DNA from: Terana coerulea
Lineage: Eukaryota > Basidiomycota > Agaricomycetes > Polyporales > Phanerochaetaceae
DNA length: 64,000 bases
NCBI GenBank assembly: GCA_024811115.1
Contig: JAKOGH010000005.1
Coordinates: forward strand, 744,001-808,000
Direction: 5' to 3'
Of this stretch, positions 23,640 to 35,177 are shown in pieces. The notes under the pieces are model-generated. The model had not been told where the DNA came from. It did no database searches and saw only the letters and a program-made list of their open reading frames with translations. The translations under genes were made by a program, and so were the position numbers. Every line of letters begins with the position of its first letter. Position 1 is the stretch's first letter.

Positions 23640-24825
23640 TTAGAATTTGGTAAGAGTCGGTTTCAGGCATAACAGGCCTCGTAATGCATGACCCATACGC
23701 TGTCGAATGCCTAATATAGGTTGTCCCATAGGTGCACTGAGCGACCCGCTCTTGCTGGCGGATCGGTGCGTGGATGAAGCTTCCAGTTTCGGCTTGGCTT
23801 GTGGCCTAGTCGAAGTATACGAGTCGAGCATAGATCCGAGGTCTTCTACAGAGTCGACCGTGGTCATGTCGAGGGAAAGGTTCGTGGTAGAGCCCGGTAA
23901 GACAGGCACGACTGCTACATGTCGGTAAGTCCTGGTACGACTGTTGGTGTTCAGCCCTTGCGGGTACACCTAGAGCGTGGACAATGATCAGCGGGCAGAC
24001 AGACCAACGGGAGACTATAGCAACGCACAATTCGGTAGGGCGCGTCGAGGCCATAGAAAAGTTCGGTAGCGTCATCCGCACGACTGCGTCTATCATGAAA
24101 GGCGGCAGGTGGAGGGGTGGATGGTCGGTTTATCTAGGTTGCGGATGAAGAATGTCAATAAGGGGCGACATATAAATAAATCTTAAGTGACATACTGAAG
24201 GGAGGGAACGCGTACGCTTGGAGCGCACCGACCTGATCGACGCACTTCCGTTATACTCTGAAGTCTCGAGCTTCATAGACATAGTAGACCCTGAGAGTGT
24301 CGAGTCACCATCAGAGTGAGGGCGTGCCTCGTGCGGCCGTGGTATCTAGACACCGAGATGAAGACCTGGACTACGGGGTTATCAATGAGAACCTACCGTC
24401 GGCAGAGCCTTTTCCTCTTTACGCTCAACGTTCGCAGGCTCAGCCTTCTCAACGGTGACGACATCCCTTGCGTGGCGGCGAGGCTTCAAATCGGTATCAG
24501 GAGCAGGGCTAGCCGAACGCCTTGCTCCCCGCTGATGGCCCCGAGCCTTGCTGATATTCTCCCGCCAGTTGTCTGGAAGCTGCGAGGTAGCCGTGAGCGT
24601 CGATGATGATGTGGCGGGTGCATGTTTACGTACAGGAGGTTGCTCATTGCCCGTCGTGAGCTGCGCCAGGCGACGAAGAGCAGAGGCGTTCCCCAGGATG
24701 GACTGCCTTCTGGGCGGGTCGGGGATGTACTGAGGAACAGGCTTGCGCCATCCCATATGTCTTCGACGTTCGGGTCTCTCGTTTTGTAGGCTCGAGAGCG
24801 AAGAGGTGCTGCTGTTGTTCGACAT
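23640..24825 (-). CDS. Unrecognised Ser/Arg/Pro-rich protein
   Basis: Four exons on the minus strand: 24397-24825, 24196-24345, 24029-24133 and 23640-23969, all joined in phase 0, giving 337 aa. I do not recognise it. The sequence is rich in Ser, Arg, Thr and Pro and looks largely disordered. A conserved-looking N-terminal patch reads RRRHMGWRKPVPQYIPDPPR. A middle Ser-rich part reads TLSGSTMSMKLETS, and the C-terminus ends GQPILGIRQRMGHALRGLLC. There is no signal peptide, membrane segment or catalytic motif. The four clean phase-0 introns and open exons support a real gene. It might be a phosphorylated regulatory or cytoskeletal protein, but that is guesswork. Confidence 0.6.
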
Positions 24826-26026
24826 AATGACTCCAGATCTTTGCGGTAACGCGGAGTGGAGAGCGAGGGGTTGTGGAGCGTAGCAATGCTCTGGAGGAGG
24901 AGCTGTATATGTACAAGTCCAGTCGGGGCCAGCGGTGGACTCGTAGACAAATTAAGCAAGTGATCAGGGGAGAGGATGCAGATCTGTGGCAGCGAAGTCG
25001 AAGAGTCTGGCCCAGGACTCTTTCACCAAATAAGGGGGACAGTAGCGGGCTTCCGTTCGTCCGCCAAACTTAGCGGTTAGTACGCTTTATATTACCACAT
25101 CCTCTGCGCATCCGGATATTTCCCAAAAGTCCTTGATCAACGGAGAGGGGGCGTCAATCCTCATAATGAGCTCGTCCACGACGCATGGCGGGGCGATGAT
25201 TGTCCCGAGGCCCAACGCCGCACACCGTCGGACATGAACGGAATGGAACGCTCAGAACAAGCTCAGAACCCCGCAGGTCAGCCTGTATGGACGGGTCAGG
25301 CTGAGACACACAGGAAACATACCGACAAGGCAGGGTGCGCCAAGACGCGGCGTCGCAGTAGCTTTGAGTTGCTGCCTCGCGTCCGCCACGCCCTGCCGGA
25401 AAGCTATTGTGCACTGAGGGGTGTGCCGTCCCGCGTTCGCCTGGGTACAGGTCTGCCTGGCAATGGGAAGTTCTCCGCCAAGGGTCAACATGCGGCCGAG
25501 AGGCGTGGTAGACACCCTGCTGTAAACATAAACGTACAAGATACGTGCTTGCTGGCCAGCATGCGGTATGCTCGAGGCATACCTGCACCAATTCCGGAAA
25601 AACGACCCATATACGACAGGCTATACGGCAATGGCCACGAGCACGCTATAAGACATATATCGATGGATTTCGACAAAGGAACAGAGTTTGTATAGGTGAC
25701 CTGTCGATGCACGTTGTGGTCAGAGAACAACCTTGTACTACCGGCGCTTCTCCATGCGACTTCTTCACGCGGCCGATCATATTCAACGAATTCACGCATG
25801 TCGCAGACATATGTCGAGCAAAAGGAACTTTAGAGACATGATAATAGCATTGCAATATTACAGAGTACATGACAGGCGACGTGAAGGTGCTATAAGGAAA
25901 GTATTCGGACAGGCATTCGTTCCAGAGCGTACTATACAAGCAATTTTCGACACGAGGGTAGTAGTGTTACACGTTCAAACGTGATGTGAGCAACGGACGG
26001 CAGGCGAAAAAAAAAAGCAAAGTCAT
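24826..26026. other. 1.2 kb gene-poor region
   Basis: No complete gene model can be supported. The segment 25087-25600 may hold degraded minus-strand coding sequence, listed separately. The part nearest Argonaute is AT-rich and ends with a run of ten A (26007-26016). Confidence 0.5.
25087..25600 (-). pseudogene. Possible degraded coding segment
   Basis: Protein-like stretches occur on the minus strand in different frames: RMLTLGGELPIARQTC and FRQGVADARQQLKATATPRL, then ADLRGSELVLSVPFRSCP, then RRCAALGLGTIIAPPCVVDE followed by DAPSPLIKDFWEISGCAED and a stop at 25087-25089. A plausible intron (GTATGT to CATACAG, about 25286-25327) separates the first two parts, but the frames do not join. I cannot name the family. 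It may be a gene remnant or chance composition. Confidence 0.22.
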
Positions 26027-29000
26027 TTAGGAGAAGTACATCACATACCCCATGCTGGCGTGGAGCATCTTGAAGTTGTCGCGGAAGAGCTGGACCTGCC
26101 TCTCGGCGTCGGTCCCTCCGGCAGCGGTGTTCGAGTCAGACAGGTCCAGGTTCTGCTGGGGGTCGTAGTGGTTCTTCGCGCGGCTGCATACGATGTCCGC
26201 GTCTGTGCAAGACGGCGTGAGTGGGGTTGCACGCGCAGACTTAATAGCAACTCACAATAGACTGGGGCGGGAATGGATACCGAGCGCGTACTGCGGGCAT
26301 ATACGTGGCACAGAGCAAAGCACAAGGCTTGCAAGGCGTCCGCACTGTAGCACCGCAACTTCAGTACACAACGGGGACATACTGAGGAGCAAAAGACTTA
26401 CGAGAATGCACTGTCGTCGTAAAGCACATTGTAATGCGCCGGCCTCGACGTTCCTAGTAAGCCTCCGTGCGACTGCAGGTAGAAATCCAGTTCGACTGGG
26501 TGGACGATTTCCGAGTCGACGACTGTGCCCGCCTTGCAGTTTCCACTGCGGTCTCCTTCATTCGGGTTGGTGGGGAAGAACCGGACGTGGTGGCGCTTGC
26601 CGACCACGATGACCGTGATTGAGGCCTCGATGCCCAACGTCTTGCAGGCCGCTGTCGAAACAGTTAGAGTCCCGTACAGATAGCGCAGTAATGAATCCGG
26701 GTACCTTTGATGCGAGGGAGCTCTACAGCGAAGTGATGAGTGGCCAAGAATGTCGAAGAATTCAATCGAACTCACCGATTTCGAGAACCTGCTTGAACTG
26801 GCCTTCCGAAACGCCGTCTAGCGAGAACAGTGAGCCCGAAGGGTTACGCATAATGACGGCAAGTTAGCATACCCCGGAAGAAAATGATTCGCTTGGGATC
26901 AGGGTTCGATTTCTTCTCTACATTCTTGCGATAGCCACGATACTTCTCAAGCATTTTCTGTGTGATAGTATTAGCGTCACCCCTCTAAAAGCATTGCATA
27001 TATTTACCTTCGCCATGTCCTCGAGGTCCTCAATCATCTCCTGGCGAGATGCCTGGACGCGGCAGTCGGCGACGTACTTCGCGGTATCCGAGTCAACGTT
27101 GGCGACGAGAGCGGTAAAGGAGGGCCGGCCTTCTGAATGGGCTGCGGGATGGATGACATCCGCCTACGACCGCCATTAGCATACCACTACACTGATGATT
27201 CGTGCGGATGACGAACCCCCATAACGATCGTTGGGTTGTGCGGATCTGTCAAAATCGACACCGACCGGGGCTCAGGGATGGTGTTGATGCCGCCGAGCTT
27301 GACATTGATCCTGCATAATAATCATGAGCGATCGGCGGTTGACTGCAGAAACGCGGGGACACATACTTGAGGCAGACATTGGCGAAGTATTGCTGCTTCG
27401 CGCGGAAGCACTTCGAGGACTTCATGCATTGGGTGGCAACACCCGTCTATAAGAGGTAAATATCAATCCCCGATCTTAACAGCAGGTAGTTACGACTCAC
27501 AGTCACGTCTCCAAAGCTGCATGGCAAGAAATTACATTTCAGTACACAAAAGATGGACTGAGAGGATATTCACTTACTGTTTTATGGCGGTGTAGAGGTC
27601 CGTGGCGCCCTCTGGAAGAACCACCACAACCAATTTCGGGGTCTGGTTGCCGCCGTGCTTCTGCCGGGATTCCAACCCAGCGTTGCGTAGTTGCTAGGGA
27701 ATACCAACGAATGTCAACTGGGCATAGGTCCACATATGTTAGTAAGACGCACTGCTACTACGTCTCCTTGCGCATTCTCCCATTTGATAATGGGATCGTT
27801 CTCAGTACATTGATTCCTGGCAGGATGATATGCAGTAAGTTACCATGAGTGCAGTCCATAGATATACACTTACCGACAGCAGCACAGGCCTGCATAAGGC
27901 CCGCAATCATTTCCCGGGCCTGGCCTTCATCAAACCGGCCACGGCGCTCATAGATGACCACGATCCATCGCTCAATTGTCGCAGGCTTGTAGAACTTCTT
28001 ATCTATCATATTCCACGCACCGTCGCGGGGAGTCTACATAAACATGAGGCCTTGTGAATGGAGTAAATCAACAACTAGAAAATGCGCACAATATTGGCCT
28101 GCTTAGAGCCGCGTCCATACAGCAACGCCGGAGGTTGGAGGACCCGAGCGTTCACCTTCATAGCGCCCTCTTTTTCGTGGACTTTCAGGCCAAATTGCTA
28201 TGGAACATCAATGTCGACATCTCCCAGGAAATACTTGGGGCAACTGACTCACTCTGACGTACTCAGACTGGCCGTATGCTAAAACCTAAAGGCCGTAGTC
28301 AGGCACAGCCGAAGGGGACAACACAACTGTACTTACTCCAAGACCTTTCCTGATAGATTCCAAGCGCTCACTGGGTTTCTTCGTGGCGAACTCGAGCACG
28401 TCCTTGGTCTTCTCCTGGAGGGACTTGCTTCCGCATAATTTGACCCTGCAGGGACATTGCAAAGCTCAAGAGGTATGAGAGCCCCATTTCCCACCTGTCA
28501 TCCATGATGTCAACCTTATATATCAATAGAACAAAGACGCTACTCACCTCCACACACAGGAGGTCAGGGAACCTAAGGGGACGATTATACGTCTTGAGGA
28601 AATATTCGGCAACGGTGACGCTTCCGCCCTCACGCAGCCTGAAGGACAGCTGCGAAGCACCTTGCGACGACAGCTTCTTGACCGCACGCGGGGGTTCTGG
28701 GACCTGGTTGCCCATTTCCGGAGGTGGTGGTCACTCGGACTCCCATTAAGAACCGCTGAAGCCTTTGACGCTCCCGTTCAGGAAAGCCTTTGCTAGGGGC
28801 GAGGACCAGTGGGGCGTTGGCTGGCTTTCCGAGAAAATCCAGACACAAGCTGATCAAGGGGCCGGGCTGGTACATGGTGGCCGTCGAGATATCGATGTTG
28901 ACAAGCAGTTTCCCGGGTGCAGGACGAATGGACTGGAAATACCCCTCCAGAGAACAATACCAGCACCGATTTCCTTCTTCTCGGAATCCGTGAAGAAGGA

Positions 29001-29960
29001 GCGGATGTTGAAGGGGTATTTGGCCGTTGGCTCCATGCGGACGACGACATTGAGAGCCTAGAAATTGCTGTCAGAAATGCTATCTACGTCGGCGCCACAT
29101 TCTACGATGAAGACTTACAGTGATCGCGGTCAGCACCTCATTGTCGTGTGACTGTTGTCCGGCGAGGTACCGCTTCAGGACACTGCGGCAAAACAGCATG
29201 AGTGTTTCAAAAACCAAGGAAGAGATGCAATATGCGGTGCTTACACGGGATTGATCTTGGCTACCTCGGTGAGGCGAACCTTGAATGGTCTTCGCTCCTT
29301 TGGTGGTGGGCCGCCTGCGCGAGGGGACGGCGGGTCTCCCATTTGCACATCAAACTAGTCAAGTAACAGTCGATCAGCAACTTGTCATGCGGACGGCACC
29401 AGGAGCTTATGCAAGAGTACGCACCGTCATCGTGCCGTCGGTGAACGGTAGCTGCCTGACGGAAAACAGGTTCTTCCGACCATCGTACACGCACCGAGGC
29501 GTGAAAATCTGGGGGCAGTCACTTCCTGCAGGCGTCGGATTATATCCATATTCGCTTTGATAGGGAGTGTCTGTTCTGAAGGCGTCATCACTACAGCTAT
29601 GGTCAGCGTGTGCCCCTTGGTAGAAGATTTACTACAACGTACCAACTATGAATGCGTTCATAAACATAAATGGTATTTGTCAGATGACAGCGAACTGGTA
29701 CGCAAAATGGCGACGCACCATCATAATGATAGTATATATCGTCGGGAATATCAACCACAAAGTGGTTGGTAAACACCTTACGGCTGTTCCTGCCGTGCCC
29801 GGCCCTTTCCTGCGGACACCAATCGTCTGTATGTGCGCAGCTGCTCCTGGGCTGCCGCCACTCGCCGCCGCGCCAGTGGTGCCTCCGCCTCTGCCCACGA
29901 GCGAGAATGTTCCCCTTCCGCGCTGGCCCCCCGTGCACCTCTCGTACCGCGATTCGACAT
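26027..29960 (-). CDS. Argonaute (slicer motif complete), with eight apparent frame breaks
   Basis: There are 21 exons on the minus strand, from 29719-29960 to 26027-26202. With eight one-base corrections the product is about 912 aa. The domains in order are a Gly-rich N-terminus ([11 protein letters not shown]), N domain ([14 protein letters not shown]), PAZ and linkers ([15 protein letters not shown]), Mid ([43 protein letters not shown]) and PIWI. The four slicer residues are present: Asp in VMGADVIHP, Glu in [12 protein letters not shown], Asp in [11 protein letters not shown] and His in [14 protein letters not shown]. It should bind small RNAs and cut matching transcripts in RNAi or quelling. 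Breaks lie near 29927-29932, 29778-29790, 29511-29515, 28942-28945, 28684-28722, 28444-28446, 28414-28415 and 27800-27812. Every exon phase closes only if each is corrected by one base. Exons 12 and 18 are only 16 and 18 nt. Confidence 0.9.
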
Positions 29961-30617
29961 GTGAGAACTCAGAGACTTGCAGTGCCGGGAGCGTGCGATG
30001 CGCTGGACGCGTTAAGCGGGGATACGAGCGACGTGCGAAGTAGGGGGAAGATGTGGCGAGGTAGAGACGAAGGAGGGTAATATGTAGTAGGCGGACCAGG
30101 CGTGCTTTTTGTGTTCTGGTCTGAATCGATGGCCCGGTTGAAATGGACCCAAATTGAAACAAAGCTGCGTTGACCAGATCAATACGCTCGGACTTTCGCA
30201 AACCAAGACACAATACAGTATGCATACCTGTTTTTATGCGACAAAGTGGGGCCCCAGCCTCGTCGACGACGACGGTCAAGAGTGAAAGACGCGTCGCGTG
30301 GTCTGCTAATTATCCTGCGCGAACACCGTGGTTTCCACACTAGCGCCCGAAGTAGACCTCTTCACACCGGTGTTCGATGCTTCACGAACGTCGAAAGGAA
30401 CTCAGGAAGGCGAGGGGAAAGCAGCACAAGCAGTAAAGTCTGAATTCATTTCCGTTATCATTCATCGGCAGACCCCAGCTGACACCATAAGCCACTCAGA
30501 GCGGGTCATTCAGAGCCAATCTGGCAGGGTGCATCACTGTCACCGTGAGAGCGCGCAAAAGGTTGCATTGATTTTCTGCACGGTGTGGCGCTGAAATCAT
30601 CTACGAGTACAAAGGGA
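29961..30617. promoter_or_regulatory. Upstream region of Argonaute
   Basis: It holds the Argonaute promoter and the 3' side of the amidohydrolase gene. A long open frame continues upstream of the Argonaute ATG in another frame, but its peptide does not look conserved. No TATA box is obvious. Confidence 0.45.
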
Positions 30618-31868
30618 CTACGGGCCAAATAGCTTCTGGAACCTAGGGAACAGCCGCAAGGCAGTCCCCGACGAAACCTCTGCAAGGGCCCGTGGGTCGT
30701 CTGCATAGTATTCTTCAAAATTCTTGGTAAACCACTCCGCCAACGCCGTACTCACGGCTGCAACGAGCCTCCCACGTCAGTCGTGCGACGGTCGACGAAT
30801 GACATCATGGCCACCCACCAGGGAAATCTGTCCCAAAGAGTACCTTGGACCTGCCCCCAGCCTGGGTACACTCCACACACTGCAGCGCGCTCTTGTGGCC
30901 GCTCAGGGCACTGTCCACATAAAAGGTTGCAAAATCTTCCAGACACGCCTCCGGTGGCAGTTCGCAGCCCATGTGCCCTGCCCCCAGGGCGACCCGCGGA
31001 GCGAGGAACGGCGTGCTTCCGCCGAGGTGGGCCAGGATGATTTTGGCATCAGCGTACCGTCGTTTCTTGCCGGTGACCACCAGGTGGGCGGCTGCTTTGA
31101 AGGTTTCGTTGGGAACCTCGACAATGGGAAGACCGAGGAAGCGGTGGGGGTGTGGCGTTGACGATGGCGTCTGTGTACCGTGTATAAAGACCACAGCAGC
31201 GCGTCGACTCAGCTCGGCCCAGATGGGGTCGAACATATCGTCGCCGACGTACACTGGTATAGTCATCAAATATTGTAGTAGAACGCGATCAGGTCACATA
31301 CACGTACCTGCATCTGCGCCTTTGCCGTATGAAGAAGACAAACTAACACCGTCTGCGTGCAGCGTATCAAGCGCGTATAGAAGCTCTATCAAAGCCCCTA
31401 TAGTTTGTTTCCAGTAACGATCGAAATGTAATAGACGTATTCATAACCTTGTACATCCCGTATATCGGGCAAGCAAGCAAACCATCCAAAACGTCCTTTG
31501 GAATTTTGGGTATCCTCGCAAAGCCGACTTGCATGTTGATTGAGTTCTCTTACGACTACCCTATTCATCGCCCTTCGCTCGGCCTCTCCCAAATCGCTAG
31601 TCTTTTCTGCCTTCTGCTGCGTTGCGAATGGGCTCTCAAGAAGATACTCCACCACCCCTGAAGGATAACTCAGCACAGCACCAGCGACGCCCAACTTATC
31701 CATCGCTGCCAGGCTCTTCTCCAGACTCCAGGGTAAGTTCTCCTGAGGCGTAATCCAGCCGACGACGGCATTCTGGTCTTTCTTCAACTTGGCCAGCTGT
31801 GGCAAGAAGATGTGGTGGTGGACGTCGATCTTGAGCGGCCGACGAGAGACATCCAGGATGCTGGTCAT
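30618..31868 (-). CDS. Amidohydrolase-2 family metal-dependent hydrolase/decarboxylase
   Basis: Four exons on the minus strand: 31448-31868, 31308-31397, 30819-31253 and 30618-30757, giving 361 aa without frame problems. The fold is a TIM barrel with metal ligands at DVHHHIF (HxH near the N-terminus), His in VVFIHGTQTP, His in ILAHLGGS and Asp in LFGTDFP. This pattern belongs to the ACMSD / 6-methylsalicylate decarboxylase / OHCU-like amidohydrolase-2 group, which decarboxylates or hydrolyses small aromatic or lactone acids. The exact substrate cannot be read from the sequence. It lies codirectionally between Argonaute and the SDR gene, but nothing shows they are coregulated. Confidence 0.85.
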
Positions 31869-32134
31869 GGTGGTCGGTGCACGCGAGACGCATATCGACC
31901 AACTCGACTGTAGGCAAATAAGGCTACTACTGTCTGATGGCTTGAAGTAGTAAGCCCTTCACCGAATGCGGTAGCAAAAACTCGAAGTACGGACAATGTC
32001 AAATTCTGTAACAATGCATTCAAAGCGGTAGTAGTACATTTGAATTTATCGTCCGACAGCCAAAGCACTCGCCTACATATCTTACACTCGTGCCTTTCGC
32101 ACATGCATCGCCTTCGCTAACATGCTTATTAGGT

Positions 32135-33145
32135 TCACTTGGAGTCCCAGAATGCACTGCACTCCTCCGAATCCCAGCTGAGGAACTTGCCAGAGAACTC
32201 CTTCGGTACGCTGACAGCCATCGCAGCCAAAACATGTCCAGCTTCCATGGGATCCACGAGCTTGCCTTCGTCGTGCTCGTTGACGAACATGGCGACGTCT
32301 TCAGGACGCATGTTTTCCGAGCCTGCAAGCTGACGAATCTGCGCTTGCATCTGAAAGTATCTCAGAAAGGTCAAACTACTGTTCGACATAGGGTGACGTA
32401 CAGCGGTGTCGACTTTGCCGGGACGAACGGCGACGGCGACAATGTCAGGCTCCTCCTGAGCCACCGTCCTACCAAAAAGATACGTTATTGAAGCTCGGAT
32501 GGAGCCTTGCAGAGTGGATTACCGGCAGAGACTGTTGACAGCTGCCTTGCTGGCATTGTAAGGGGCCCAACCGTAGATGTTCCCGATGGCAGCTCCAGAG
32601 CTCACAAAGATAAGACGTCCCTTGATGTCGCCAGTATTTGTGTGCATCCAAGGAATGAGCGACCGCAAGGCAGCAACCTGCGAGAAGAAATTGACGTCGA
32701 AGTGCGCCCTCCAAGCGTCGACGTCCAGCTGGGAGCTGGTGATCTTGCCGGTGGGTTCAAAGACAGCTGCGTTGAGGACAACCGCATCAACGTGTCCGTA
32801 CTTTTGCTTTGCCTGCGTGACCGCTGCATCGAAGGCGGCGGTATCGGCTCTGCATGGAGTCTGCTTCAGTAGTGTACGGCGATGCGTAGACCCTGAAGTA
32901 CAGACACGTCGCACTGAGTGAACAGGAGGCTGTCGCCATGAGACTGAAGAGCATCTATCTCCGGCGTCCTGGTCCTGGCAAATCGCGACGACGATGCTGT
33001 TGAACTTCTGCAGCAGCAGGGTGGTGACGGCCAGACCGAGTCCTCTGCGAACCACAGACAATCAGCTTCTGCGATTCTGACAGCGCCGTTTAGGAGGTAT
33101 GCACTTTGAAGCCCCGGTGACGACGACGACTGGTTTGGCGGCCAT
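32135..33145 (-). CDS. Short-chain dehydrogenase/reductase, with an apparent frame break
   Basis: Five exons on the minus strand: 33105-33145, 32906-33044, 32523-32849, 32402-32468 and 32135-32350. About 262 aa result if one extra base is removed. It has the NAD(P)-binding turn VVVVTGASKGLGLAV, the VLNAAV element and the active-site set Ser (FVSSGAA) with Tyr/Lys in YNASKAAVN. The RPGKVDT loop is typical of fungal sepiapterin reductase-like or benzil reductase-like SDRs. The frame slips after VVAIC, where RTRTPEIDALQSHGDSLL continues in another frame (about 32968-32981, probably one extra C). The substrate is unknown. Its promoter is shared with PDB1. Confidence 0.85.
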
Positions 33146-33390
33146 TTAATTGGGAGTGTGACGCTGGGCTAGAGTAAAATGCGGTAAAGGCAGCGTGTGG
33201 TTCGAGGGAGGAGGGTGGCGTGCTGCCGGGACGGGCGCGAGCTGCCAAAGACGGGCGTTTGCCGCTTCCCCAAACGAACGACCCGTACGACCCCGAGCCA
33301 GCAAACCTTCACGCCGCGTCGGCCCAAAACCTTTGCCTCTCCCTCACCCACCGTCCCTCGCTCCCCGCCCCCCGCAAAAGTTCAGCCCAG
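33146..33390. promoter_or_regulatory. Divergent promoter of the SDR and PDB1
   Basis: 245 bp between divergent start codons, with a long C/T-rich tract (about 33340-33385) just before the PDB1 ATG. Confidence 0.55.
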
Positions 33391-34885
33391 ATGGCCTCGC
33401 GAACAGCCTTCGGTGCCCTCCTGAGGGCCCGCCAAGCCGCCGCCACCCGCTCTCGGGCGGTCCCGTCCTCACTCGCGGCCGCACGGCGAGGGTACGCGAC
33501 CCAGCAGAGCGAACACTCCGTGCGTATTTACGCTGCAGGGCCTAGATGCTCTAGAACAGCACTCATAACTCAATAGATGACCGTCCGAGACGCTTTGAAC
33601 GCCGCGATGGAGGAGGAGATGTTGCGTGACGAGACCGTATTCATTTTGGGTGAGGAGGTTGCGCGGTACAATGGTGCCTACAAGGTACGTGCCTTTATCG
33701 GTTCTCGGTAACTTTGCTTCTCTCTTCTCGCTGCTTGAGTGTCCCTCACTTCTTCACTCTCCAATTTTGCCTGCTTTGTCATGTCCCGTCGAGTTCTCTC
33801 CTGGACGTGCTTTGCTCAACTACTTGTCTCTCCATGTTAGGTCACCAAGGGCCTTTTGGATAAGTTCGGCGAGAAGCGGGTCGTCGATACACCAATCACC
33901 GAGATGGGTTTCGCTGGTCTGGCCACCGGTGCTGCTCTTGCGGGTCTGCGACCAATGTACGTTCTCAACTTATCTTCTCGGTCACGCGAGAGCTGAAGCC
34001 AATGTTCATCTAGCTGTGAATTCATGACGTGGAACTTTGCTATGCAGGCTATTGACCAGATCGTCAACTCTGCAGGAAAGACCTACTACATGTCCGGTGG
34101 AAACGTGCCATGTCCCGTTGTCTTCCGTGGACCTAATGGCGCAGCTGCTGGTGTCGCTGCTCAGCACTCACAAGATTACGCCGCATGGTACGGCTCAGTT
34201 CCCGGTCTGAAAGTTATCAGCCCATGGAGTGCAGAGGATTGCAAGGGTCTCCTCAAGGTGCGTCCTTATCTCCTCAAAGCATGTGCATTCCTGACACCCG
34301 CGTAAGTCTGCTATCCGTGACCCCAACCCTGTCGTCTTCCTCGAGAACGAGATGATGTACGGTGTCACCTTCCCCATGTCGTCCGAGGCCATGTCGGACA
34401 ACTTCCTACTCCCCATTGGCAAGGCCAAGGTCGAGCGCGAGGGCTCGGACGTCACTATCGTCGCGCACAGCAAGATGGTCACCCACTCACTCGAGGCAGC
34501 TGACATCCTCGCCAAGGAGGGCATCAAGGCCGAGGTCATCAACCTGCGCTCCATCCGCCCCCTTGACATCGACACCATCAAGAAGTCGGTGAAGAAAACC
34601 AACCGCCTCATCACCGTCGAGGGTGGATTCCCTGGGTTCGGCGTTGGCAGTGAGATCTGCGCGCAAATCGTCGAGAGCGAGGCATTTGACTACCTCGATG
34701 CGCCTGTTGAGCGTATCACTGGTGCTGATATCCCGACTCCCGTACGTATCCTACCTACTGGTCCCACAAACGTCGCACTGACCGGTAATCTCTTCTAGTA
34801 CGCCGCCAACCTCGAGGCTCTTGCCTTCCCCGACACTCCTCTGATTGTCAAGGTCGCCAAGCGCTCGCTCTACCGCACTAACTAA
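33391..34885 (+). CDS. PDB1: Pyruvate dehydrogenase E1 component, beta subunit
   Basis: Six exons: 33391-33519, 33577-33684, 33841-33956, 34014-34257, 34307-34741 and 34799-34885 (372 aa, all in phase). It forms the E1 heterotetramer with the alpha subunit in the mitochondrial matrix, where thiamine-diphosphate-dependent decarboxylation of pyruvate starts acetyl-CoA formation. Motifs: [116 protein letters not shown] and [14 protein letters not shown]. The Arg/Ala-rich first 35 residues ([20 protein letters not shown]) are a typical mitochondrial presequence. Intron 3 starts within GLRPI and is fully standard. Confidence 0.96.
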
Positions 34886-35177
34886 TCGTTCGATTGGGGG
34901 TGATTTTCTGGGTTTGGCTAGTCCTGGGATTAGCTTGATATCTTGCGGTTGTTTACTGCATCTTTTTGCTATGCGTCGCTGTCTATAGACTATACATACT
35001 TTCACGTATTACCATTTACCACGCTTCGTGCTTGTCGACCGGCCGCCAATTTTCGCTGGTGAGCGCTGGGTGATATGACGCGTAATCGAGGACGCGCCGG
35101 GAGCAGATGCTTTCCATTTGACCACCAGCATCTGACAGTCTACGCCTCAGGCCTCAGCGCTCTTGAATTGGACCATC
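34886..35177. other. Intergenic region after PDB1
   Basis: It contains the PDB1 3' end and the promoter of the next plus-strand gene. Nothing else is visible. Confidence 0.5.

Noticed and set aside
25234..25695. 154-codon plus-strand frame opposite the possible remnant
   Set aside because: Composition is irregular, no introns or motifs are seen, and the minus strand has more protein-like segments here.
26007..26016. Run of ten A as a possible retrotransposon poly(A) tail
   Set aside because: No target-site duplication or element body was seen; it sits just after the Argonaute stop on the minus strand and is ordinary 3' flank.
29680..30279. 200-codon minus-strand frame extending upstream of Argonaute
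   Set aside because: Its upstream part does not look conserved. Its later part matches the Gly-rich Argonaute N-terminus only because of the one-base slip near 29927-29932, so it is not a separate gene.
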